From: Methanolinea sp.
GTDB lineage: Archaea; Halobacteriota; Methanomicrobia; Methanomicrobiales; Methanospirillaceae
Length of the DNA stretch: 6,491 nucleotides
Assembly (NCBI GenBank): GCA_013331225.1
Contig: DUGV01000141.1
Coordinates: forward strand, 1-6,491
Reading direction: 5' to 3'
Shown: piece by piece, positions 1-5,350 of the stretch
How positions within the stretch are numbered: position 1 is the stretch's first letter
Layout: each line of letters begins with the position of its first letter
Made by a program: the position numbers and the translations under genes
Notes under the pieces: generated by a model
Databases searched by the model: none
What the model was told of the DNA's origin: nothing
The model's input: only the letters and a program-made list of their open reading frames with translations

Positions 1-75
1 TGGGCCCGATGCGATTCGAACGCATGACCGCCCGGTTATGAGCCGGGCGCTCTGACCGGACTAAGCTACGGGCCC
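1..75 (-). tRNA. tRNA with CAT anticodon, probably tRNA-Ile2 (AUA-reading), possibly elongator Met
   Basis: Read on the minus strand this folds as a full cloverleaf. The 7-bp acceptor stem is GGGCCCG/CGGGCCC with discriminator A at position 1; the D arm carries GG; the anticodon stem is CCCGG/CCGGG around the loop CTCATAA; the variable loop is CGGTC; the T arm is ATGCG-TTCGAAT-CGCAT. The anticodon CAT lies at 38-40. It is not the initiator, because the three consecutive G:C pairs next to the anticodon loop are absent. A GGGCCC acceptor is, from memory, more typical of archaeal tRNA-Ile2, whose C34 becomes agmatidine, than of elongator Met, but sequence alone does not settle it. The mature end coincides with the window edge, so whether CCA is encoded cannot be seen. 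Confidence 0.93.
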
Positions 76-88
76 ATGGAAGAAAAAA

Positions 89-161
89 CGCCGCCAACAG
101 GACTCGAACCTGTGACATGCTGGTTAACAGCCAGCCACTCTACCAACTGAGTTATGGCGGC
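89..161 (-). tRNA. tRNA-Asn (GTT)
   Basis: On the minus strand this is a 73-nt cloverleaf. The acceptor stem is GCCGCCA/TGGCGGC with discriminator G73; the anticodon stem is GCTGG/CCAGC around CTGTTAA, giving anticodon GTT at 126-128; the T arm is ACAGG-TTCGAGT-CCTGT. No CCA is encoded, since the next bases on the transcript are TTT, so the CCA-adding enzyme must supply it. It lies 13 nt upstream of the CAT-anticodon tRNA on the same strand, separated by a U-rich spacer, so the two are probably made as one precursor. No intron is visible. Confidence 0.96.
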
Positions 162-193
162 AATCCGATGTGCCAATATAGGTTGCCGCTTTC

Positions 194-206
194 GGTGTTA
201 AATGTA
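194..206 (-). promoter_or_regulatory. Candidate TATA element for the tRNA pair
   Basis: The minus strand reads TACATTTAACACC here. Its centre is about 38 nt upstream of the mature tRNA-Asn 5' end, which would put transcription start about 12 nt before the tRNA. A better-looking TATATT lies at 175-180, but it is only about 16 nt from the tRNA, too close for the usual TATA spacing of roughly 25-27 nt. The call rests on position and A/T content only. Confidence 0.3.
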
Positions 207-258
207 GCGGAGATTCATGCAGGGATGGACAATAGGGATCCGCCGGACTTTTCGGAGA

Positions 259-549
259 TCAGCCGCCCTGGTGTCTCATGCTCTCGAGGAGACGGATCAT
301 CTCGCCAAGCTCCTGGTCAAGGCCCGCGAGGAGCTCCACGCTCTGGGGTGTTGCAACCGCACCGGATTGAGATGCCCGGATGTACCCCATCTGCTCAAGC
401 ACGCGGAGGGAGTAGCGGATCCTGTGAAAAGGGAGGTCCATTAACTCCGAGAGTTTCATGATGCCGATGGGCTGGTGGGCCACCACTGTCCGCAGCACCT
501 GGATATGCCGCTGCATCAGTTCGATCTCTCCTTTCACCTTCTCAATCAT
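259..549 (-). CDS. Small winged-helix transcriptional regulator
   Basis: This 96-residue cytoplasmic protein has the layout of a stand-alone winged helix-turn-helix regulator. An N-terminal helix (about 3-24) is followed by a helix-turn-helix at about 28-56, with the pattern IMKLSELMDLP then FHRIRYSLRVLEQMGYI, where the second half is the likely recognition helix. A short wing follows at about 57-67, then a C-terminal helix at about 69-92 rich in Leu and Glu that could serve dimerisation. No metal- or ligand-binding domain is visible, so the signal it senses is unknown. Its ATG overlaps the stop of the upstream membrane-protein gene by four bases (ATGA), which suggests translational coupling and a joint role. 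Regulation of that membrane protein or of the divergent peptidase operon is an inference from position only. Confidence 0.82.
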   Translation of the reverse strand: MIEKVKGEIELMQRHIQVLRTVVAHQPIGIMKLSELMDLPFHRIRYSLRVLEQMGYIRASQSGAVATPQSVELLAGLDQELGEMIRLLESMRHQGG

Positions 550-803
550 TGACCATGCCCCCCGGCCCGGTCCTTCGAGGCCTGCTCATCGAGCCACTTT
601 TTGGTGGAGACGTACTGTTTCCTAAAATAGATTGCGAGCCCCACTGCCAGGAGAATGAGGGCAATCCCTCCGGGAAGCGCCACCGGTTCCGGGAGTTTCA
701 GGATTGCGATGACTCCCAGGGCGACCAGCAGCACGATCGCATTGAGGATGATCGCCAGGCGGTAAAATTTCCATTTTAGCTGCTCTTTTGTGGCCTCGTC
801 CAT
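546..803 (-). CDS. Small membrane protein with two predicted transmembrane helices
   Basis: This 85-residue protein is not recognised by family. A charged N-terminus (1-13) is followed by two hydrophobic stretches at about 14-36 and 41-60, joined by a very short Pro-rich turn (KLPEP), so it probably forms a helical hairpin in the membrane. A basic segment (RKQYVSTKK) sits just after the second helix. The remaining 20 or so residues are hydrophilic and end in a Gly/His-rich tail. The positive charge after helix 2 suggests both termini face the cytoplasm. It is the first gene of a two-gene unit with the winged-helix protein and overlaps that gene's start. A TATA-like element 20-28 nt upstream (minus strand CTTTTATC) suggests a leaderless or nearly leaderless mRNA. 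It could anchor or signal to the regulator, but nothing in the sequence proves this. Confidence 0.78.
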   Translation of the reverse strand: MDEATKEQLKWKFYRLAIILNAIVLLVALGVIAILKLPEPVALPGGIALILLAVGLAIYFRKQYVSTKKWLDEQASKDRAGGHGQ

Positions 804-864
804 TACAGGAATATCTGCGCGATGATAAAAGTACTTGTGGGATCGCCTCCAATAAGGATGGCAT
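804..864. promoter_or_regulatory. Divergent promoter region between the membrane-protein unit and the peptidase operon
   Basis: Only 61 bases separate the two divergent start codons. An A/T element at 824-831 (plus GATAAAAG, minus CTTTTATC) is the only good TATA candidate. Read leftward it places transcription start near the ATG at 803, giving a leaderless message. Read rightward it would start near 855, about 10 nt before the ATG at 865. A short purine run (AAGGATGG, 854-861) just before 865 may act as a weak ribosome-binding site. Sharing one element would make the two directions compete or be regulated jointly. Confidence 0.4.
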
Positions 865-1992
865 ATGGATGCGCTCGAAGAGGCGATCCTGCGGAGCGGG
901 TCGACGGCCTACGTGGCCTATGGCTCATCTCAGGACGCCGACATGCGCTATCTCACCCGGTTTTCCACTACAGATCCAATTGTCTATATCCGCAAACCCG
1001 GGGAGAAGGGGACTGTCGTGGTGTCACAGATGGAATACGAACGGGCCGAGAGAGAGGCAACTGCTGCTGTGATTTCCCGGGCCCAGGCCGGGCTGTTCGA
1101 GATACTGAAAGGGGAGCAAGACCGATGGCGGGCGCTTGCCCGGATGATCGCTGGCCTCGTGCAGGGCAAGGTGCTGATCCCCCCCCAATTCCCGTATGCC
1201 CTTGGAAGAGAACTCTCGGAACTTGTGGCTGTCGAGGTGGACAGGGAGGCACTCGCCAGGATGAGGGCAGCAAAAAGCCCGTGGGTGATAGGGAGGATCA
1301 GTGCGGTGCAGGCTGCCACCGAGGAGGCAATGGACCGCGGGATCCAGGTGATCAGGAAGGCCAGGGTGAAGGGGGGGCTTCTCTACATGGGAGCGGTCCC
1401 CCTCACGTCAGGGATGGTCCGGGCGGCTATGCACCAGGTTCTCCAAAAGAGAGGGTGCATCCCTACCGATACCATCGTCTCCTGCGGCGAGGAGAGCGCA
1501 CTTCCCCATCTCAGGGGAGAGGGGGCGCTGAAAGCAGACGAACCGATCGTGATCGACATCTTCCCAAGAGACGAGCAGACCGGCTACTACAGCGATATGA
1601 GCCGTACAGTCTGCAGTGGAGAGCCATCCCCCGATGTCCTTGAGATGTTCCAGGCGGTCAGGGACGCCCAGGACCTCGCCGCAGAAACGATTCGCCCCGG
1701 CGTCACCGGTGAAGAGGTCTACCGCGCGGTGGTCGGCTTCTTCGAAGAGACTGGATACGGGACCGGCAGCTCGGGATTCGTGCACAACCTCGGGCATGGC
1801 GTGGGCCTCGAGGTCCACGAAGCACCGAGTCTCGGGCCCTCCGGAGAGGTTCTGCTGCCGGGGAACGTGGTCACCAACGAGCCCGGCCTCTACATGCCCG
1901 GGATCGGCGGCGTACGACTTGAGAACATTGGAGTCATCGGCCCAGGCGGGTTTGCGACCCTAACCCGGTACCCAAGAGACCTGGCAGTGTGA
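865..1992 (+). CDS. M24B family metallopeptidase (Xaa-Pro dipeptidase/aminopeptidase-like)
   Basis: This 375-residue cytoplasmic protein has the two-domain layout of prolidases: a creatinase-like N-terminal domain (about 1-135) and a pita-bread catalytic domain (about 140-370). All five metal ligands of the M24 fold are visible: D231 (VIDIF), D244 (YYSDMSRT), H311 (NLGHGVG), E339 (TNEPGLY) and E353 (VRLENIG). The conserved histidines H215 (LPH) and H318 (VHEAP) are also present. It should therefore be a dinuclear metal enzyme cleaving X-Pro bonds in peptides. The two Asp ligands are 13 residues apart instead of the usual 11, with DIFPRDEQTGYYSD replacing the more common D-x-G form. Substrate (dipeptide or longer N-terminus) cannot be told. 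The first ATG is taken as start; a weak purine-rich site precedes it. Its stop region abuts the next M24 gene, so the two are co-transcribed. Confidence 0.9.
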   Translation: MDALEEAILRSGSTAYVAYGSSQDADMRYLTRFSTTDPIVYIRKPGEKGTVVVSQMEYERAEREATAAVISRAQAGLFEILKGEQDRWRALARMIAGLVQGKVLIPPQFPYALGRELSELVAVEVDREALARMRAAKSPWVIGRISAVQAATEEAMDRGIQVIRKARVKGGLLYMGAVPLTSGMVRAAMHQVLQKRGCIPTDTIVSCGEESALPHLRGEGALKADEPIVIDIFPRDEQTGYYSDMSRTVCSGEPSPDVLEMFQAVRDAQDLAAETIRPGVTGEEVYRAVVGFFEETGYGTGSSGFVHNLGHGVGLEVHEAPSLGPSGEVLLPGNVVTNEPGLYMPGIGGVRLENIGVIGPGGFATLTRYPRDLAV

Positions 1993-1998
1993 GGGGGG
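1991..1998 (+). promoter_or_regulatory. Ribosome-binding site that decides the methionine aminopeptidase start
   Basis: GAGGGGGG ends five bases before the ATG at 2004 and resembles an archaeal Shine-Dalgarno sequence. An alternative GTG at 1989 overlaps the upstream stop (GTGA) and would add five residues (MRGDL). The purine run would then lie inside the coding region and leave the GTG without a site, so the ATG at 2004 is preferred. Confidence 0.55.
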
Positions 1999-2003
1999 AC
2001 CTA

Positions 2004-2879
2004 ATGAAAGACGAAGTGATGGACAAGTACATCGAGGCAGGAAAGATAGCCTCGGAAATACGCAGGAAAGGTGCAGGCGAGATCAAGGTGGGGGCGTCAT
2101 ACCTTGCCGTAGTGGATACGATCGAGGAGATGGTGCGGGACGCCGGTGCCGGCCTTGCATTCCCCCTGAATGTCTCTCTCAACGAGGACGCCGCGCACGA
2201 TACCGCATCAGCCGGCGACGAGAGGGTGTTTGCACAGGGAGACGTTGTCAAGCTCGACCTCGGTGTTCACGTAGACGGCTACATCGCCGATACCGCGATG
2301 ACAGTCGACCTCGGGGACCACCCGCTCCTCGTCGAGGCCTCAGCGCGCGGACTGGCCTCGGCGATCTCGATGGTCGCGCCGGGCGTCACCGTGGGAGAAC
2401 TCGGGTCGGCAATCCACGAGGAGATCGAGTCAAGGGGATTTCGACCGGTCGCAAACCTCACCGGCCACGGACTGGACAGGTACAGAATACATACTCCCCC
2501 GAACATCCCCAATATCCGTCTCAACGGCGGGGCTGTCCTCGAGGAGGGGATGGTCTTTGCCATCGAGCCTTTTGCCAGTACCGGGATCGGCCAGGTGAGC
2601 GAGAAGCACCGCACCGAGATCTACCAGCAACTGGCAGTAAAGCCGGTGAGGCTGCCGTCCGCCCGCCGCGTGCTCGAGGAGATCAGGCAACGCCAGGGCA
2701 TGCCTTTCTCAAGGAGATGGTTAAATGAGGGAAAACTCGACCTTGCCCTCTCCACTCTTGTCCGCTCACAGGTGATACGTGCATACCCTGTCCTCTCCGA
2801 TGTCCCGGGGTCGCTCGTTTCCCAGGCCGAGCACACACTCATCGTCACAAGCGAGGGGTGCCTCGTCACCACCGCATGA
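2004..2879 (+). CDS. map: Methionine aminopeptidase, type 2 (archaeal)
   Basis: This protein removes the initiator methionine from new proteins in the cytosol. With the ATG at 2004 it has 291 residues, the usual size for archaeal MetAP. The five metal ligands are D85 (KLDLGVH), D96 (YIADTAM), H155 (LTGHGLDRY), E188 (AIEPF) and E276 (QAEHTL). D85 and D96 have the standard 11-residue spacing. Catalytic or substrate histidines H65 (EDAAHDT) and H163 (RIHTPP) are also in place. The stretch from about 205 to 265, between the two Glu ligands, is the helical insert that defines type 2 enzymes, also found in eukaryotic MetAP2. It follows the M24B peptidase gene with 11 bases between stop and ATG, so the two are probably one transcript whose products trim N-termini in succession (inference). 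Confidence 0.96.
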   Translation: MKDEVMDKYIEAGKIASEIRRKGAGEIKVGASYLAVVDTIEEMVRDAGAGLAFPLNVSLNEDAAHDTASAGDERVFAQGDVVKLDLGVHVDGYIADTAMTVDLGDHPLLVEASARGLASAISMVAPGVTVGELGSAIHEEIESRGFRPVANLTGHGLDRYRIHTPPNIPNIRLNGGAVLEEGMVFAIEPFASTGIGQVSEKHRTEIYQQLAVKPVRLPSARRVLEEIRQRQGMPFSRRWLNEGKLDLALSTLVRSQVIRAYPVLSDVPGSLVSQAEHTLIVTSEGCLVTTA

Positions 2880-2885
2880 GATATC

Positions 2886-2893
2886 CTTAAACT
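2886..2893 (+). promoter_or_regulatory. Weak TATA candidate before the AAA ATPase gene
   Basis: The 44-base gap after the methionine aminopeptidase stop contains CTTAAACT about 34 nt before the next ATG, followed by the A-rich stretch 2901-2914. This would place a start a few bases before the ATG at 2924, which has no Shine-Dalgarno site. The AAA gene may have its own promoter or be read through from upstream; no terminator-like T-run lies between. Confidence 0.28.
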
Positions 2894-2923
2894 ATCCCAG
2901 GAAAAATAGTAAAAGTTACAGAA

Positions 2924-4201
2924 ATGGCTGCTGATGACGAGACCCTCAAGCTCATAGAGATCCTCCTCACCGCAGAACTCTTCAACTCCCACCAGAACCT
3001 TGACGCAAACGACCTGACCCCGGAATGCAGGAACCTCTTTACAGTCAATGGCACGGCGGAGGTGAAGCGGCCCCTGCACGTGAGCGAGGGGATGGTCAGG
3101 AGAAGCCTCGGTATCGAGAACGCCTGCAGAAAGCTCGAGCAGGCGCCGGTGGTCACCTGCGAGGAGTTCGGGCAGCGTATAAAGCTGACTGCGCTCGAGC
3201 CTGCGGCGCGCTGGTTCCTGAAGATAGGCGGCATGCCGCAGATAGAGAAGAATCCTACCCTGGCCTTTTTCTTTGAGCATTTTGAATCGACGAAGGTATC
3301 CTACGAGAAGGCGCGCCAGGATAACCCCCCCATAGAAGACACACGGGTGTTCCTGCAGTCCAGGCTCACGAAGATACTCGCGGACGACGAGCGCCTGAAG
3401 AACGCGATGGACCTGATAATATTGAGCGCGCCCGAGGAGGTCGAGCAGGACTTCAACGACCTCGTCTGCACGAGAGCGCAGGAGAACATCATCAGGAAGA
3501 TCCAGGTTGCAAGAACGCACAGGGATATCCTCCGCAGGCACCGCATCCACGAGGTGGGCAAGCTCCTCTTCGTGGGCCCCCCGGGCACCGGCAAGACCTC
3601 CCTTGCCCTGGCACTCGCCCGGAAACTCCACCTTCCCCTCCTCGAGGTTCGCCTCTCGATGATCACCTCCCAGTACCTCGGTGAGACCTCGAAGAACATC
3701 GACCGGATCTTCGAACTGGCAAAAGCCCTCTCTCCCTGTATCCTGTTCATCGACGAGTTCGACTTCGTGGCAAAGAGCAGGGTTGCCGATGACCATGGTG
3801 CAATGAAGCGGGCGGTCAACTCGCTTTTGAAGAACATTGACCAGGTGAGCCTGATCCGGCATGGCGTCCTCCTTGTCGGGGCAACGAATCACCCGCAGCT
3901 GCTCGATGAGGCTGCCTGGAGGAGGTTTGACGAGGTGGTCGAGTTCGGGCTCCCGGACAGGGAGATGCGCAGGGCAATCCTCGAGAAGGTCTCCACTGGC
4001 ATGCAGTACATGTTCGATATCCCGGACCTTGCAGAAAGAACGGAAGGGTTCTCGGGGGCCGATCTCCGTATCATGATCAAGGAGGCGCTCCTCTCTTCGC
4101 TGATGGATCACCGGGATGCAATCAATATTACCGATATCGAGCGTGGCATCACGGTGGTGAAGAACAGGGACACCATCCGTTCCCAGAACTGGTTGTCATA
4201 G
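2924..4201 (+). CDS. Single-module AAA+ ATPase with an unrecognised N-terminal domain
   Basis: This 425-residue soluble protein carries one classic AAA module at about 180-410. Walker A is GPPGTGKT at 218-225; Walker B is CILFIDEF at 272-279 with catalytic E278; sensor 1 is N322 in GATN; likely arginine fingers are R333/R334 (AAWRRFDE); sensor 2 region is GFSGADL at 375-381. A tyrosine in SQYLGET (Y251) sits where substrate-gripping pore loops lie in related unfoldases. It is therefore an intact ATPase that probably works as a hexamer on proteins. The 180 N-terminal residues have no motif I recognise: they are mostly helical-looking, with cysteines at 35, 68 and 79 but no clear zinc-ribbon spacing. 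It lacks a second AAA domain and any fused protease, and a proteasome-activating C-terminal tail (HbYX) is absent; it ends NWLS. The next gene starts one base later. Confidence 0.9.
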   Translation: MAADDETLKLIEILLTAELFNSHQNLDANDLTPECRNLFTVNGTAEVKRPLHVSEGMVRRSLGIENACRKLEQAPVVTCEEFGQRIKLTALEPAARWFLKIGGMPQIEKNPTLAFFFEHFESTKVSYEKARQDNPPIEDTRVFLQSRLTKILADDERLKNAMDLIILSAPEEVEQDFNDLVCTRAQENIIRKIQVARTHRDILRRHRIHEVGKLLFVGPPGTGKTSLALALARKLHLPLLEVRLSMITSQYLGETSKNIDRIFELAKALSPCILFIDEFDFVAKSRVADDHGAMKRAVNSLLKNIDQVSLIRHGVLLVGATNHPQLLDEAAWRRFDEVVEFGLPDREMRRAILEKVSTGMQYMFDIPDLAERTEGFSGADLRIMIKEALLSSLMDHRDAINITDIERGITVVKNRDTIRSQNWLS

Positions 4202-4202
4202 G

Positions 4203-4922
4203 ATGCAAATCGTCCTCCTGGGCACGGGTGATGCGATCGGTACTCCCAGGATCGGGTGTTCGTGCACCCAGTGCACCCATGCGCACGAACATGGCCTGCA
4301 GAGGCTGCGGACATCGTTGCTGGTGGAGCGTCAGGGCCGCCACATCCTGATCGACAGCGGGCCCGACCTCCGCCAGCAGCTCCTTGCCGCAGGATCTCCG
4401 CATATCGATGCCGTGCTCTGGACCCACGGCCACTACGACCATTTCATGGGGTTTGCCGAGTTCTACAGGGTCCAGGATGTGCCAGACGTGTACGCGCCCC
4501 TTCCTGTAATGGACTACTGCGGGAGGATCTTCCAGTTTCTCCTTCGCGATCGCCACCCTGTCAGGGCATATTGCCCGTTCACCCTCTTCGGGGTGGAGTG
4601 CACGTTTCTCACCGTGGACCATCCTCCCACGTACACCTGTGGGGTTCTGCTGGAGGCCGACGGCGTGCGGATTGGGTATACCTCCGACACAACCTTGCGG
4701 CTCCCCGAAGAGACCTCGAAGCATCTTGAAGGAACAGACCTCCTCTTCGTGGACGCACTTCTCCCTTCCCACCTCCATGTCCCCAAGCACATGAATTACA
4801 AGGAGGCATGTGACCTTGCACGCACGCTCGGCGCAGGGGATTTCCGTTGCGTGCACCAGAGCCATCACCTTCCGTGGGGCCTCCCACACCTGGGATGTGA
4901 CGGCGAGACCTTTACTTTCTGA
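4203..4922 (+). CDS. PhnP-like metallo-beta-lactamase-fold phosphodiesterase
   Basis: This 239-residue protein has the metallo-beta-lactamase fold. D51 lies in LIDSG; the metal motif HxHxDH is THGHYDH (H75, H77, D79, H80); further ligands are H140 (VDHPP), D162 (TSDT) and H218 (VHQSH). An N-terminal cysteine cluster GCSCTQC (C19, C21, C24) plus H221, three residues after H218, matches the extra structural zinc site of PhnP, which hydrolyses phosphoribosyl cyclic phosphate in the C-P lyase pathway. H196 (PKHMN) fits the PhnP substrate region. It should be a cytosolic hydrolase of a cyclic or diester phosphate. No phosphonate genes lie nearby, so the actual substrate is open (nucleic acid, cyclic nucleotide or cofactor). 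Its ATG is one base after the AAA gene's stop, which implies co-expression and possibly coupled translation. Confidence 0.88.
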   Translation: MQIVLLGTGDAIGTPRIGCSCTQCTHAHEHGLQRLRTSLLVERQGRHILIDSGPDLRQQLLAAGSPHIDAVLWTHGHYDHFMGFAEFYRVQDVPDVYAPLPVMDYCGRIFQFLLRDRHPVRAYCPFTLFGVECTFLTVDHPPTYTCGVLLEADGVRIGYTSDTTLRLPEETSKHLEGTDLLFVDALLPSHLHVPKHMNYKEACDLARTLGAGDFRCVHQSHHLPWGLPHLGCDGETFTF

Positions 4923-4971
4923 TCGCGTGGTGCGATTCGCCCGGCAGATGCCCGCGAGGAACCCACGCATA

Positions 4972-4981
4972 CCTATATAGG
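4972..4981 (+). promoter_or_regulatory. TATA box of rpoL
   Basis: CCTATATAGG is a perfect 10-bp palindrome and a strong archaeal TATA box. Its centre is about 29 nt before the rpoL ATG, so transcription would start within a few bases of the start codon. GGTGG directly abuts the ATG (5001-5005), too close to serve as a ribosome-binding site, so a leaderless message is likely. Confidence 0.7.
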
Positions 4982-5005
4982 ACTCCCCCGCCCATTCATA
5001 GGTGG

Positions 5006-5281
5006 ATGAATATAAAGATCCTGGAACTCGAGAAAGACAAGGCAAAACTCCTCATTCAGGGGGAGGGCCACACCTTCATGAATGTCCTCACAGAGGAGAT
5101 CCTGAAGGACCCTGACGTGGACGTGGCGAAATACCTCATCAAGTTCCAGTTCTCGGACCCTGAGCTTCTCGTCACCACCAATGGAAAGAAAGCCCCGCTG
5201 GACGCGATCCGCGAAGCCTGCCAGAGGATATCCGGGTCGTGTGACGAGCTCCTTGAGATTCTCTCCAAGGGGAGATCGTAA
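5006..5281 (+). CDS. rpoL: DNA-directed RNA polymerase subunit L (Rpo11)
   Basis: This 91-residue protein matches archaeal RpoL, the counterpart of eukaryotic Rpb11/AC19 and of one alpha-subunit N-domain in bacteria. It pairs with subunit D (Rpo3) to seed assembly of the RNA polymerase core. The family signature is visible: GEGHTFMNVL at 19-28, the alternating beta segment VAKYLIKFQFSDPELLV at 40-56, then TNGKKAPLDAIREA at 58-71 leading into the long C-terminal dimerisation helix (about 64-88). Length is normal. It stands alone on the plus strand, 83 bases after the PhnP-like gene with its own TATA box, and runs head-on toward aIF2-beta. Confidence 0.95.
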   Translation: MNIKILELEKDKAKLLIQGEGHTFMNVLTEEILKDPDVDVAKYLIKFQFSDPELLVTTNGKKAPLDAIREACQRISGSCDELLEILSKGRS

Positions 5282-5308
5282 AGCGCGGAATTGTTGAGAA
5301 AAAGGTGA

Positions 5309-5330
5309 TTTATCCTATTTTATTGGTATT
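5309..5330 (+). terminator. U-rich termination region after rpoL
   Basis: Starting 27 bases after the rpoL stop, a T-rich stretch (with CCTATTTTATTGG at 5314-5326) would give the U-rich RNA where archaeal polymerase releases. On the opposite strand a T5 run at 5299-5303 could serve aIF2-beta. No stable stem precedes either, in keeping with archaeal termination. Confidence 0.4.
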
Positions 5331-5350
5331 CCATCCTGAGACTGCCAGGT

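Noticed and set aside
175..180. TATATT (minus strand) as the TATA box of the tRNA pair
   Set aside because: Its centre is only about 16 nt from the mature tRNA-Asn 5' end, so the expected start would fall inside the tRNA.
822..1643. Plus-strand frame of 273 codons overlapping the M24B peptidase
   Set aside because: It is an alternative frame of the same DNA, rich in Gly, Arg and Pro with no motif, while the other frame holds all five M24 ligands.
2621..4111. Long minus-strand open frame of 496 codons opposite the AAA ATPase gene
   Set aside because: It lies antisense to a gene with clear AAA motifs, and its translation has no recognisable domain. The frame stays open because of the biased, GC-rich codon use of the true gene.
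4149..5045. Minus-strand frame of 298 codons opposite the PhnP-like gene
   Set aside because: It overlaps a gene with a full set of metal ligands and runs over the rpoL promoter and start; no domain is visible in it.
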